DNA of 64,000 bases, taken from contig NZ_CP027669.1 in NCBI RefSeq assembly GCF_003008595.1, positions 1,178,001-1,242,000 of the forward strand, in the 5' to 3' direction. Each line of letters starts with the position of its first letter. Position 1 is the first letter of the stretch. Positions 1-7,834 of the stretch are shown here, one piece after another. The position numbers and the translations under genes are program-made. Origin of the DNA: Simplicispira suum. Lineage in GTDB: Bacteria; Pseudomonadota; Gammaproteobacteria; Burkholderiales; Burkholderiaceae_C. The notes below the pieces were generated by a model that did no database searches, was not told the DNA's origin, and saw only the letters and a program-made list of their open reading frames with translations.

Positions 1-675
1 GCGGCCATAGACCACGAGCGCATGCTCGGCGCCCAGGCGCTGCAGGGCGCGCACCTGGATACCGACGAGGTCGGGGTGGAACACACCCATCAAAATGTTT
101 GGTGCCCCGGCGGGGTTGGTCAGCGGGCCGAGGATGTTGAAGATGGTACGCACGCCCAGTTCGCGCCGCACCGGGGCCACGTTTTTCATCGCCGGGTGGT
201 GGTTGGGCGCGAACATGAAGCCAATGCCCACCTGGGCAATGCTCTCGGCGATGGCGGCAGGCGGCAGGTCGATGTGCACGCCCAGCTGCTCCATCACGTC
301 GGCGCTGCCACTCTTGCTGGAGACGCTGCGTCCGCCATGCTTGGCTGCACGCGCGCCCGCAGCAGCCGCGACAAACATGGCACAGGTAGAGATATTGAAA
401 CTGCCGGCACCGTCGCCCCCGGTGCCCACGATGTCGACCAGGTGCGTGGTGTCTGCCACTGGCACCTTGTTGGAGAACTCCCGCATCACCTGCGCGGCCG
501 CAGTGATCTCGCCAATGGTTTCCTTCTTGACGCGCAGGCCGGTGATGATGGCGGCGGTCATGACAGGGGACAGCTCGCCCCGCATGACCATGCGCATCAG
601 GTGCAGCATCTCGTCGTGAAAGATCTCGCGGTGTTCGACGGTGCGCTGCAGCGCTTCTTGCGGGGTGATGAGCAT
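1..675 (-). CDS. trpD: Anthranilate phosphoribosyltransferase (5' part, runs off the window)
   Basis: Transfers the phosphoribosyl group of PRPP to anthranilate, the second step of tryptophan synthesis, in the cytoplasm. The minus frame is open from the ATG at 675 to the left edge (225 codons) and is cut there, so roughly the last third is missing. The glycine-rich PRPP loop [11 protein letters not shown] lies at residues 84-94 and KHGGRSVSS at 112-120, both typical of TrpD. GGGAA stands about 8 bases before the ATG. It is the last visible gene of the trp operon, 40 bases after the LysE-type gene. Family assignment is certain. Confidence 0.96.
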   Translation of the reverse strand, partial: MLITPQEALQRTVEHREIFHDEMLHLMRMVMRGELSPVMTAAIITGLRVKKETIGEITAAAQVMREFSNKVPVADTTHLVDIVGTGGDGAGSFNISTCAMFVAAAAGARAAKHGGRSVSSKSGSADVMEQLGVHIDLPPAAIAESIAQVGIGFMFAPNHHPAMKNVAPVRRELGVRTIFNILGPLTNPAGAPNILMGVFHPDLVGIQVRALQRLGAEHALVVYGR

Positions 676-715
676 GGCAGAGGTTCCCAATGAATGACGA
701 GAGGACAGAGCGGTG

Positions 716-1366
716 TCAAAGTCTGGCGGGCGCATCGGTCAGCGCCAGCTTCACGCCGAAGCCGATGAAGAGCGATCCCGCCACGCCATCGAGCCAGCGC
801 ATGGCGCGCTGCATGGCGCCCGCGCGGCGCGCCGCCCAGGCGGCGGCACAGGCCCAGCCGGTATTGACCAGCGTGCTGTTAAACGTAAACAAAAGGCCCA
901 GCGCCAAAAACATGGCGGGCGCATGCGCGCTGCCCGGCGCAATGAACTGCGGCACGAAGGCGAGGAAGAACAGCGCCACCTTGGGGTTGAGCACGTTGGT
1001 CAGAAAGCCCCGGCGAAAAACCGTGGTCAGCGCCACCTGTGTGTCGGCAGCGCCCCGCGCGCCCGACGAGCCAGAACCACCCAGCCCGGCGATCAGCATG
1101 CGAACGCCCACGTATACCAGGTAGATCGCGCCCAACCACTTGAGCACATCAAACGCCGTGGCCGACGCTGCCACCAGGGCGCTCACGCCCACGGCAGCGG
1201 CCAGCACGTGCACGCAGCAGCCCGCAGAAATGCCCAGCGCCGCCACCACCCCCGCACGCACGCCGCGCCGCGCCGCATGGGCGATGATGAAGAACACATC
1301 CGGCCCCGGCGTGAGGTTGAGCAAGACGCCGGCGGCGACGAACAGAATCCACTGGTGGGTGGGCAT
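716..1366 (-). CDS. LysE/RhtB-family amino-acid exporter
   Basis: Predicted inner-membrane exporter of amino acids or related metabolites, 216 residues, the usual length of the family. The N-terminal helix carries the family signature TPGPDVFFI (residues 19-27), followed by about six hydrophobic segments and a Gly/Ser-rich loop near residues 95-105. The start is the ATG at 1366. It sits between trpG and trpD on the same strand, so it is probably cotranscribed with tryptophan synthesis genes; export of an aromatic amino acid or intermediate is a guess from this position. Substrate cannot be read from sequence. Confidence 0.9.
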   Translation of the reverse strand: MPTHQWILFVAAGVLLNLTPGPDVFFIIAHAARRGVRAGVVAALGISAGCCVHVLAAAVGVSALVAASATAFDVLKWLGAIYLVYVGVRMLIAGLGGSGSSGARGAADTQVALTTVFRRGFLTNVLNPKVALFFLAFVPQFIAPGSAHAPAMFLALGLLFTFNSTLVNTGWACAAAWAARRAGAMQRAMRWLDGVAGSLFIGFGVKLALTDAPARL

Positions 1367-1388
1367 GGGGTCGGCAGAAAATTGATTG

Positions 1389-1443
1389 AAATTGGCCTCT
1401 AGCGCTTATTCATAAAGCGCTAACAGCTATCTATTTAATAGCA
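1389..1443 (+). repeat. Comamonad dispersed repeat, copy A (intergenic)
   Basis: Near-complete copy: AAATTGGCCT leads into the left arm CTAGCGCTTAT, then ATAAAGCGCTA, then CAGCTAT and a TTAATAGCA tail. The two arms are inverted and could form a hairpin. It fills the gap between lysE-like and trpG and covers the trpG stop codon. Nine further copies occur in the window. Confidence 0.8.
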
Positions 1444-2030
1444 TCCAATGCGGTCGGATGCAAGAAATTGCGCAGCAGTGCGTGTCCATGTTCCGAGAGG
1501 ATGCTTTCCGGGTGGAACTGCACGCCCTCAATGGACAGTTGCTTGTGACGCACGCCCATGATTTCGCCGTCCTCTGTCCAGGCGGTGATCTCCAACACCT
1601 CGGGGCAGCTGGCGCGCTCGATGGAGAGCGAGTGGTAGCGGTTGACCGTGAACTGGCGCGGCAGGCCGGCGAACACGCCCGTCTGCGTGGTCGTGATGAC
1701 GCTGGTCTTGCCGTGCATCAGCTCCTGCGCGCGCACGATGGTGCCGCCGAAGGCTGCGCCGATGGCCTGGTGCCCCAGGCACACACCCAAAATCGGCAGG
1801 CGGCCAGCGAAATGCTGGATGGCGGGCACAGAGATTCCGGCCTCGGCCGGCGAGCAGGGGCCGGGCGAGACCACCAGCCGGTCCATTGCGCCCGATGCCA
1901 GCCGCGCGTCCAGATCGGCCAGCGTGACCTCGTCGTTGCGCACCACTTCGACCTCGGCGCCCAGCTCGCCGAAGTACTGGACGATGTTCCAGGTGAAGCT
2001 GTCGTAGTTGTCGATCATCAAGAGCTTCAT
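1431..2030 (-). CDS. trpG: Anthranilate synthase component II (glutamine amidotransferase)
   Basis: Class I glutamine amidotransferase that releases ammonia from glutamine and passes it to TrpE for anthranilate synthesis. The 199-residue protein has the nucleophile Cys84 in [10 protein letters not shown] and the His173/Glu175 pair in FHPESIL, completing the triad. Its ATG overlaps the stop of the chorismate mutase gene by four bases (ATGA) and is preceded by GGGAGAAGG, so translation is coupled. The same subunit may also serve p-aminobenzoate synthase, as in some bacteria with a single copy; that cannot be judged here. Confidence 0.97.
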   Translation of the reverse strand: MKLLMIDNYDSFTWNIVQYFGELGAEVEVVRNDEVTLADLDARLASGAMDRLVVSPGPCSPAEAGISVPAIQHFAGRLPILGVCLGHQAIGAAFGGTIVRAQELMHGKTSVITTTQTGVFAGLPRQFTVNRYHSLSIERASCPEVLEITAWTEDGEIMGVRHKQLSIEGVQFHPESILSEHGHALLRNFLHPTALDAIK

Positions 2031-2362
2031 GCGCCTTCTCCCTGATTGGAGGTTTCGCGCAGCCGCACGAACTCGCGCTCTTCAAAGGCAATGCAAGCCT
2101 CCATCATGCTGCGGTAGATCTGCTCGATGACATCGCTGTCGCCACCCTCTCTCAAAGCGGCCTGGCGCACCCGGCGCACGATGTCTTCGATGCGCGCTTC
2201 GTCGCGCACCTGACTGGCGCGCTGCTTGATGCGCGCAGCCTGCGTCATGTACGCCACGCGCTCCACCAGCAGCGGCACCAGCACGTCATCAAGCGCGTTG
2301 ATGGCGCCGCGCACATCCTGCATGTCCTGGCAGGGTTTCACTTTTTCGATCGCGCGCGTCAT
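2027..2362 (-). CDS. Chorismate mutase, AroQ type
   Basis: Small all-helical AroQ-fold protein of 111 residues, expected to convert chorismate to prephenate in the cytoplasm. The pattern of a first helix with [20 protein letters not shown] and the following basic helix (RIKQRA, RDEARI) matches the AroQ/PchB family. It overlaps trpE upstream and trpG downstream by four bases each (ATGA), with GAGGGG as ribosome-binding site. Placing a mutase for the Phe/Tyr branch between the two anthranilate synthase subunits puts both chorismate-consuming activities under one control. An isochorismate-pyruvate lyase activity is possible but unsupported. Confidence 0.85.
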   Translation of the reverse strand: MTRAIEKVKPCQDMQDVRGAINALDDVLVPLLVERVAYMTQAARIKQRASQVRDEARIEDIVRRVRQAALREGGDSDVIEQIYRSMMEACIAFEEREFVRLRETSNQGEGA

Positions 2363-3858
2363 TCCAGCCCCTCTTCCACCAGTTCAGCGGCGCGCAGCAG
2401 GGCACGCGCCTTGTGTTCCGTTTCGCGCCATTCCAGCTCGGGCACCGAATCGGCCACCACGCCGGCCGCAGCCTGCACGTAAAGCTCGCCGTCCTTGACG
2501 ATGGCGGTGCGAATGGCAATCGCCACATCCATGTCGCCGGCGTAGCTCAGGTAGCCGCAAGCACCGCCGTAGAGGCCGCGTTTGGTGGGCTCCAGCTGAT
2601 CAATGATTTCCATGGCGTGCACCTTGGGCGCGCCAGTCAGCGTGCCGGCGGGGAAGGTGGCGCGCAGCACGTCCATGTTGCTCATGCCGGGCTTCAAGAT
2701 GCCTTCGACGTTGCTCACGATGTGCATGACGTGGCTGTAGCGCTCTACCGCAAAGGCTTCGGTGACCTTGACCGTACCGGTCTGCGCAATGCGGCCAATG
2801 TCGTTGCGCGCCAAGTCGATCAGCATGACATGCTCTGCGCGCTCCTTGGGATCGTTGATGAGTTCCAGCTCGGTCAGCTTGTCCAGCTCGGGCGTGGCGC
2901 CGCGCGGACGGGTGCCGGCCAGCGGGCGGATCGTCACCTTCTCGCCGGCCTCTGTTTTTTCCTGCCGCACCAGAATCTCCGGGCTGGCGCCCACCACGTG
3001 GCTGTCGCCAAAGTGGTAGTAGTACATGTAGGGGCTGGGGTTGAGCGAGCGCAGCGCGCGGTAGAGCGAGAGCGGACTGGCATCAAAGCGCTTGTGAATG
3101 CGCTGGCCCACCTGCACCTGCATGAAGTCTCCCCCGGCAATCAGCTCCTTGGCGCGCACCACGGCGGCCAGGTAGTCCGCCTTGGCGAAGTCGCGCTGCG
3201 CCGGGTGACCCAGGCTGGCTTGCACCTGCGGGGCGCTGACCGAATAGCGCAGTTGTTCGCGCAGGCTGCGCAAGCGCTTCTTGGCGTTGCTGAAGGCCTC
3301 AGGACGCGCCGGGTCAGCATAGACGATCAGGTAGAGCTTGCCCGAGAGGTTGTCGATGACCGCCAATTCCTCGCATTGCAGCAACAGGATATCGGGCATG
3401 CCCAGGGTGTCGGGCGGACAGCTCTTCTCCAGCTTCTTCTCGATGTGGCGCACCACGTCGTAGCCAAAATAGCCTGCAAGGCCCCCGCAAAAGCGCGGCA
3501 GGCCAGGGCGCAGCGCCACCTTGAAGCGCTTCTGGTAGGCCTCGACGAAATCGAGTGGATTGCCGGAGGCGGTTTCAACCACCTGGCCGTCGGTCACCAC
3601 TTCGGTCACGGCGTCGGCGCCGAAGCCGCGCGAACGCAAGAGCGTGCGCGTCGGCAGGCCGATGAAGCTGTAACGACCAAAGCGCTCGCCACCCACCACG
3701 GATTCGAGCAGGAAGCTGTGCGCGCCACCGCCTTGGCTGTGAGCCAATTTGAGGTACAGCGACAGAGGGGTTTCAAGATCCGCGAAGGCTTCGGCCATCA
3801 GCGGAATGCGGTTGTAGCCTTCGCGCGCGAGGCTCTGGAATTCAAGTTCAGTGATCAA
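2359..3858 (-). CDS. trpE: Anthranilate synthase component I
   Basis: Large subunit of anthranilate synthase, converting chorismate and ammonia to anthranilate. The 499-residue protein has the N-terminal LLES element (residues 50-53), which in this family forms the tryptophan feedback site, and a full C-terminal chorismate-binding domain (TIRPLAGTRPRG, DPKERAEHVMLIDLARND, GTLTGAPKV, YGGACGY). The start is TTG at 3858, with AGGA seven bases upstream; no ATG fits the family N terminus better. That ribosome-binding site lies in the 3' arm of a hairpin (3867-3883). First structural gene of the operon, behind a leader peptide. Confidence 0.96.
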   Translation of the reverse strand: MITELEFQSLAREGYNRIPLMAEAFADLETPLSLYLKLAHSQGGGAHSFLLESVVGGERFGRYSFIGLPTRTLLRSRGFGADAVTEVVTDGQVVETASGNPLDFVEAYQKRFKVALRPGLPRFCGGLAGYFGYDVVRHIEKKLEKSCPPDTLGMPDILLLQCEELAVIDNLSGKLYLIVYADPARPEAFSNAKKRLRSLREQLRYSVSAPQVQASLGHPAQRDFAKADYLAAVVRAKELIAGGDFMQVQVGQRIHKRFDASPLSLYRALRSLNPSPYMYYYHFGDSHVVGASPEILVRQEKTEAGEKVTIRPLAGTRPRGATPELDKLTELELINDPKERAEHVMLIDLARNDIGRIAQTGTVKVTEAFAVERYSHVMHIVSNVEGILKPGMSNMDVLRATFPAGTLTGAPKVHAMEIIDQLEPTKRGLYGGACGYLSYAGDMDVAIAIRTAIVKDGELYVQAAAGVVADSVPELEWRETEHKARALLRAAELVEEGLE

Positions 3859-3866
3859 GGGGGTGT

Positions 3867-3883
3867 CCTGCCAAGGCGGCAGG
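3867..3883 (-). promoter_or_regulatory. Hairpin masking the trpE ribosome-binding site
   Basis: On the transcript the sequence is CCTGCC, loop GCCTT, GGCAGG, a perfect six-pair stem. Its 3' arm contains the AGG of the AGGA that precedes the TTG start of trpE. When folded it should block initiation. There is no U run after it, so it does not look like an intrinsic terminator. Neighbouring stems at 3887-3900 (GCCAG/CTGGC) and 3939-3962 could compete with or rearrange it. Function is inferred. Confidence 0.5.
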
Positions 3884-3938
3884 CGGGCCAGCAGACTGGC
3901 GCGCCGGGTTCATCGGGAAGGCCGCAGGGGCCAGATAG

Positions 3939-3962
3939 GCGTTTGCTGCGTACAGCAAGCGC
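3939..3962 (-). promoter_or_regulatory. Hairpin right after the trp leader peptide
   Basis: The transcript reads GCG, mismatch, TTGCTG, loop TACG, CAGCAA, mismatch, CGC. It begins six bases after the leader-peptide stop codon, where a ribosome stalled at the Trp codons or released at the stop would influence folding. It is a candidate first element of an attenuation system. Confidence 0.45.
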
Positions 3963-3968
3963 CACACG

Positions 3969-4043
3969 TCAGGCGCAGTAGGGACGCCAGGGCCAGGCTC
4001 CCCGGTCTGTGCGACCTGCGATGAACGCGCGGTGAATGAACAT
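3969..4043 (-). CDS. trpL: trp leader peptide, 24 residues with Trp-Pro-Trp
   Basis: A short frame from ATG 4043 to TGA 3969, 110 bases upstream of trpE, encodes 24 residues ending GAWPWRPYCA. Two TGG codons stand one codon apart near the 3' end, the arrangement used to sense charged tRNA-Trp in attenuated trp operons. Hairpins follow at 3939-3962, 3887-3900 and 3867-3883. I see no Shine-Dalgarno sequence. A possible extended -10 (TGC then TACACT) ends at 4051, so the transcript could begin almost at the ATG and be leaderless. The peptide itself is probably only regulatory. Confidence 0.6.
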   Translation of the reverse strand: MFIHRAFIAGRTDRGAWPWRPYCA

Positions 4044-4050
4044 GGCGCAA

Positions 4051-4059
4051 AGTGTAGCA
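4051..4059 (-). promoter_or_regulatory. Possible extended -10 promoter of the trp operon
   Basis: On the minus strand TGC precedes TACACT, an extended -10 pattern; no good -35 hexamer is found 16-18 bases upstream. Transcription would start at about 4044, at the leader-peptide ATG. Confidence 0.3.
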
Positions 4060-4169
4060 AATGCGTGCCCGAGCTCCCATCGCGTCGTGCATGGGCAAGA
4101 GGCCCGAGCGCACGGGAAATCCCTAATGGGGTCCAGCATCAACTGCCATACACTTTGTTGCAGTATTAC

Positions 4170-4181
4170 GAACGATCGTTC
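4170..4181. promoter_or_regulatory. 12-bp palindrome GAACGATCGTTC
   Basis: A perfect palindrome 18 bases before the start of the chalcone-isomerase-like gene, in the space shared with the divergent trp leader. Palindromes of this kind are typical operators for TetR-type dimers, but no such regulator is in the window. Confidence 0.4.
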
Positions 4182-4199
4182 TTTTTTACGGGGATGGAC

Positions 4200-4781
4200 A
4201 TGCTTAGAACATTGCGCATTGTGCTGGTTGCTGTCGGTCTGTGCTGGAGCGTGGCGGCGTTTGCCATGGTCGAGCTGGCTGGCGTGAAGGTGGAAGACTC
4301 CGTCAGCGTCGCAGGAACCAAACTTCAACTCAACGGTGCCGGTATCCGCTACAAGGGCCCCTTCAAGGTGTATGTGGGCGATCTCTACACCACCCGGCCC
4401 GTTGCATCGCTGGATGAATTGATTGCGGCGCCCGGACCCAAGCGTTTGGGAATGACTTTTTTGCGTGAAATCAATTCCGCTGATTTCGGCAAGCTGCTCA
4501 CGCGCGGTATTGAGGACAACGTCAACCGCAGCGAGCTCTCCAAGATCATTCCAGGCATGATCAAGATGGGCGAGATTTTTGCGGCCAACAAGGCCTTCCA
4601 ACCGGGCGACGTTTGCGCACTTGAATGGGACCCGGCGACGGGTTTGAGTATCTGGGCCAAGGGCAAACTGCAGGCAGAGCCTTTCAAAGACCCCGCGTTC
4701 TTCCGCGCCCTGATGTCCATCTGGTTCGGCAATTCGCCAGCCGACTGGAAGCTCAAGGATCAGCTCCTGGGCGTGAAGTAA
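4200..4781 (+). CDS. Secreted chalcone-isomerase-like protein
   Basis: Predicted periplasmic protein of 193 residues with an N-terminal signal peptide (MLRTLRIVLVAVGLCWS, cleavage after AAFA). The rest matches the bacterial chalcone-isomerase-like family: VKVEDSVSVAGTKLQLNGAG, then YKGPFKVYVGDLYTT, then MTFLREI, with a conserved C-terminal WFGNSPADWKLKDQLLG. Bacterial members lack the plant flavonoid context and their substrate is not established; a fatty-acid or small hydrophobic ligand is only a suggestion. ATG 4200 is chosen over 4194 because GGGG stands at good distance. A 12-bp palindrome precedes it. Confidence 0.8.
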   Translation: MLRTLRIVLVAVGLCWSVAAFAMVELAGVKVEDSVSVAGTKLQLNGAGIRYKGPFKVYVGDLYTTRPVASLDELIAAPGPKRLGMTFLREINSADFGKLLTRGIEDNVNRSELSKIIPGMIKMGEIFAANKAFQPGDVCALEWDPATGLSIWAKGKLQAEPFKDPAFFRALMSIWFGNSPADWKLKDQLLGVK

Positions 4782-4865
4782 GCAGATCCTGTCGCGCGAC
4801 AGACATCGTTCAAGGGGCGGCAGCCCTTAGGCTGTTGCCTCTCTCTTTCTCGTCTTGTTGAAAAC

Positions 4866-6470
4866 ATGTTGCGTACGCTCCGCGTCGGCCCGCGTCTGGG
4901 TCTGGGTTTTGGCCTCATCCTGCTCATTACGGCGCTGACCGCCGGCATTGGTATCTGGCGGATCCAGACCTTGGCGGCCGACAGCGAGCGCGTTTCCACC
5001 GTGGAAATGGAGCGCCAGGCACAAGTTGAGCGCTGGGCAGCGGGTTTGCGCCTGAACTGGGTGCGCACCGAGGCCTTTCTCAAGGCCATTGACCGCGAGT
5101 ACATGGACCAGCTCAATGCCAGCACGGATGCCACGACGCGCGACATTGAGCAAGCCGTGCAGCGGGTCCACACACTGGTGACGGGAGACACCGGCAAAAA
5201 CTTGCTGGCCAACGTGGACGCCGCGCAGACCACCTACACACAGCGGCTGGCCGAAATTCGCGAGCTGCACCGTGGCGGCGAGCCCAACGTGCCCAGCCTG
5301 GTCGACAAAGACCTGCGCCCGCTCGCTGACAAAACCCTCGCTGCCCTTGACGCCTTGCGCCAACATATGGCCCAGCTCTTGAATGCAAGCCAGCAGCGCA
5401 GCAGCTCTGTGGCACAAGCCAGCAAATGGATTCTGGGCGCCTGCGCGCTGGCTGCCATTGCACTTGGTCTGGCGTTGGCCGCCCTGGTCACCCGCTCCAT
5501 CGTCCAGCCGGTGCAGCGCAGTCGCCAGTTGGCGCAGGCCATCGCCCAGGGCGACCTGGCGCACACACTGGAAGCCACGGGCAGGGATGAACCCGGCCAA
5601 TTGCTGGAAGCGCTCGGCGCCATGCAGCAGCATTTGGCGGGCATCGTCAGCGACGTGCGCCGGGGCGCTGAAGGCGTGGCCAGCGCCAGCGCCGAGATCG
5701 CGCACGGCAACAGCGATCTGTCGGCCCGCACGGAACAGCAGGCCAGCGCACTCGAAGAAACCTCGGCCTCGATGGAAGAACTCAATTCCACCGTGCGCCA
5801 GAACGCCGACAACGCGCGCGCTGCCAATCAGCTTGCCCTCGACGCCCGGACGGTGGCCACGCAGGGCGGCGAGGTCGTCGCTGAAGTGGTTCGCACCATG
5901 AAGGGCATCAACGACAGCAGCCGCAAAATCGCCGACATCATCGGCGTGATCGACAGCATCGCCTTCCAGACCAACATTCTGGCGCTCAACGCCGCCGTGG
6001 AGGCGGCACGTGCCGGAGAGCAAGGGCGCGGTTTTGCCGTGGTGGCGAGCGAAGTGCGCAGCCTGGCCGGGCGCAGCGCCGACGCCGCCAAGGAAATCAA
6101 GTCCTTGATTGGCGCCAGTGTCGAGCGCGTAGAAGCGGGTTCGGCCCTCGTGGATCGTGCCGGCCACACCATGAGCGAAGTGGTGCAGGCCATTGGCCGG
6201 GTGACCGACATCGTGAGCGAAATCAGCGCGGCCAGCCAGGAGCAGAGCCAGGGCGTGGCCCAGGTGGGCGAAGCCATCACGCAGATGGACCAGGCGACGC
6301 AGCAAAATGCCGCGCTGGTAGAGCAAAGTGCCGCTGCGGCCGAAGGGCTCAAGGCGCAGGCGGCGCAGCTGGTCAATGCCGTGGCTGTGTTCCGCCTGAG
6401 CGGCGCGCCCCAGGCAGCACGTCCTGCCCTGGCGGCGGCCGAACCCGCGCGGCAAATTGCCCAGACTTGA
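4866..6470 (+). CDS. Methyl-accepting chemotaxis protein, four-helix-bundle sensor
   Basis: Inner-membrane chemoreceptor of 534 residues. TM1 lies at about residues 10-30, a helical periplasmic four-helix-bundle sensor at 35-180, TM2 at about 188-212, HAMP at 213-265, then the signalling domain with the near-invariant hairpin tip AFQTNILALNAAVEAARAGE and QGRGFAVVASEVR. Methylation helices flank it (EQQASALEETSASMEELN). No C-terminal NWETF-type pentapeptide is present, so CheR/CheB tethering is unlikely. Ligand unknown. No ribosome-binding site is obvious. It stands alone, 84 bases after the chalcone-isomerase-like gene. Confidence 0.93.
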   Translation: MLRTLRVGPRLGLGFGLILLITALTAGIGIWRIQTLAADSERVSTVEMERQAQVERWAAGLRLNWVRTEAFLKAIDREYMDQLNASTDATTRDIEQAVQRVHTLVTGDTGKNLLANVDAAQTTYTQRLAEIRELHRGGEPNVPSLVDKDLRPLADKTLAALDALRQHMAQLLNASQQRSSSVAQASKWILGACALAAIALGLALAALVTRSIVQPVQRSRQLAQAIAQGDLAHTLEATGRDEPGQLLEALGAMQQHLAGIVSDVRRGAEGVASASAEIAHGNSDLSARTEQQASALEETSASMEELNSTVRQNADNARAANQLALDARTVATQGGEVVAEVVRTMKGINDSSRKIADIIGVIDSIAFQTNILALNAAVEAARAGEQGRGFAVVASEVRSLAGRSADAAKEIKSLIGASVERVEAGSALVDRAGHTMSEVVQAIGRVTDIVSEISAASQEQSQGVAQVGEAITQMDQATQQNAALVEQSAAAAEGLKAQAAQLVNAVAVFRLSGAPQAARPALAAAEPARQIAQT

Positions 6471-6494
6471 AGGCGATCCCAGCCCGTCTTTTTT

Positions 6495-7208
6495 CTAGCT
6501 TTGGCGGCAGACCTTCAGCTCAGCCAGCGAATCCATCCAGGCATCGGCGTCAACCGCGCGCGCGCTCTGGCCATGGTTGTAGCCGTAGGTCACCAGCAGC
6601 ACTGGGCAGTCCGCCGCACGCGCCGCCTGGGCATCGTTGGCCGAATCACCGATCATCAAGGTGCACGCGGGGGCCGTTCCGAGCGCCGCACAGCAGCGCA
6701 GAAGCGGCAGCGGATCGGGTTTTTTCCGCTCGAAGGCGTCGCCTCCGAACACTTGAGCAAAACAGTCAAGATCGAGCGAGCGCAGCAGCTCGATGGCGAA
6801 GGCGGTCGGTTTGTTGGTCACACAGGCCATTGGAATGCCGGCTGCTGCCAGCGTCTGCAGCCCCTGCTGCACCCCCGGATACATTTCGGCGAACTGGCCG
6901 TTGATGGCTGCGTAGTGGCGCTGGTAGCTGGGCCAGGCCTGCTGATAAATCGCTTCCAATTTGATAGCTGAAGGAGCTTTCCCATCCTGCGCTAGAACGT
7001 GATTTAGCACCGAAACCAGCAAATGCTCCGAGCCTTTGCCCACCATCGTGGCGATGGCTTCGTGCGCAACCGGCGGCAGGCGCAGTTCGGCCAGCATGCG
7101 GTTGAGGGCTTCTCCGAAATCGCCCAGCGTGTCCACCAGCGTGCCGTCAAGGTCAAAGATGGCGGCATCAACTTCGAAGGTCTTGCCGGGGAGCGTGAGG
7201 GTGGCCAT
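6495..7208 (-). CDS. gph: Phosphoglycolate phosphatase
   Basis: HAD-superfamily phosphatase of 237 residues that removes phosphate from 2-phosphoglycolate. The nucleophile motif is FDLDGTLVDT (Asp19, Asp21), with a conserved TNKPTAFA around residue 125 and DSANDAQAAR near 190. ATG 7208 is chosen because the family begins a few residues before the first Asp. Residues near 84-101 (VLAQDGKAPSAIK) come from an in-frame copy of the dispersed repeat. In many Burkholderiales gph sits between rpe and trpE; here a glucan synthase separates it from rpe and a chemoreceptor from trpE. Confidence 0.92.
   Translation of the reverse strand: MATLTLPGKTFEVDAAIFDLDGTLVDTLGDFGEALNRMLAELRLPPVAHEAIATMVGKGSEHLLVSVLNHVLAQDGKAPSAIKLEAIYQQAWPSYQRHYAAINGQFAEMYPGVQQGLQTLAAAGIPMACVTNKPTAFAIELLRSLDLDCFAQVFGGDAFERKKPDPLPLLRCCAALGTAPACTLMIGDSANDAQAARAADCPVLLVTYGYNHGQSARAVDADAWMDSLAELKVCRQS
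6951..7005 (-). repeat. Dispersed repeat, copy F (inside gph)
   Basis: Read on the minus strand: TCTAGCGC, a diverged right arm AAAGCTCCTT, CAGCTATCAAATT. Translated in frame in gph as a stretch around VLAQDGKAPSAIKLEA, between conserved HAD segments. Confidence 0.65.
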
Positions 7209-7435
7209 GAGCGTCGTACCAAGCGCAAAAGGAAAGCTGGCGAGTTTATGAGGTCCGGCAAGCCTCCTGGTGGCGTGTGCAGGCTGCACGCTGCGCAAAA
7301 CGCGGCAGCGCACTGCACCCGCCACCAATGCAGGCCCTGTCCGACAGCGAAACGATGCATGGGCGCCTAGCCTTCACGTGCGTGCTGGCGCTGCCGTACG
7401 AAACCCATACATAGATAGCAACAAGGACTTCCGCC

Positions 7436-7834
7436 ATGACCATTCGACAAACCACCCTTCGCGCCTTCTGCAGCGTTGCCCTGTTGGTAGGCACTGCCGC
7501 CTATGGCGCAGACGATGCCAGCGCCGAGGCGCGCTACCAGAAGGAACGCGCTGCCTGCCTGAGCGGCCAAACCCAGCAGGCGCGCGATGTCTGCCTGCGC
7601 GAAGCTGGCGCGGCACGCGACGCCGCGCGCAAAGGCGCCCTGACAACCAGCGGGGCCGATGAAAAAGCGGCGAACGCGGTCGAGCGCTGCAAGGTGTTTA
7701 CCAAGGCCGACGAGCACGCCGCCTGCATCGATCGCATTCGCGGAGCGGGCAATACCAGCGGCTCCGCCTTGCAAGGTGGCGTGTTGCGCGAAAGCGTGAC
7801 CACGACGACGATCATCATCCCGGCGAAACCATAG
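7436..7834 (+). CDS. Small secreted protein of unknown function
   Basis: 132 residues with a clear signal peptide (hydrophobic segment, cleavage near AAYGA-DD). The mature part is charged and Ala-rich with four cysteines (AACLSG, DVCLRE, ERCKVF, AACIDR), suggesting two disulfides in the periplasm, and a C-terminal TTTTIII run. I do not recognise a named domain; similar short cysteine proteins occur in comamonad genomes. AAGGAC precedes the ATG. Its stop codon abuts the stop of the glucan synthase on the other strand with no spacer. Confidence 0.7.
   Translation: MTIRQTTLRAFCSVALLVGTAAYGADDASAEARYQKERAACLSGQTQQARDVCLREAGAARDAARKGALTTSGADEKAANAVERCKVFTKADEHAACIDRIRGAGNTSGSALQGGVLRESVTTTTIIIPAKP

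Noticed and set aside
4827..6455. Long minus-strand open frame opposite the chemoreceptor gene
   Set aside because: Composition follows the third-base pattern of the plus-strand gene and no domain is seen; it is a shadow of high-GC coding sequence.
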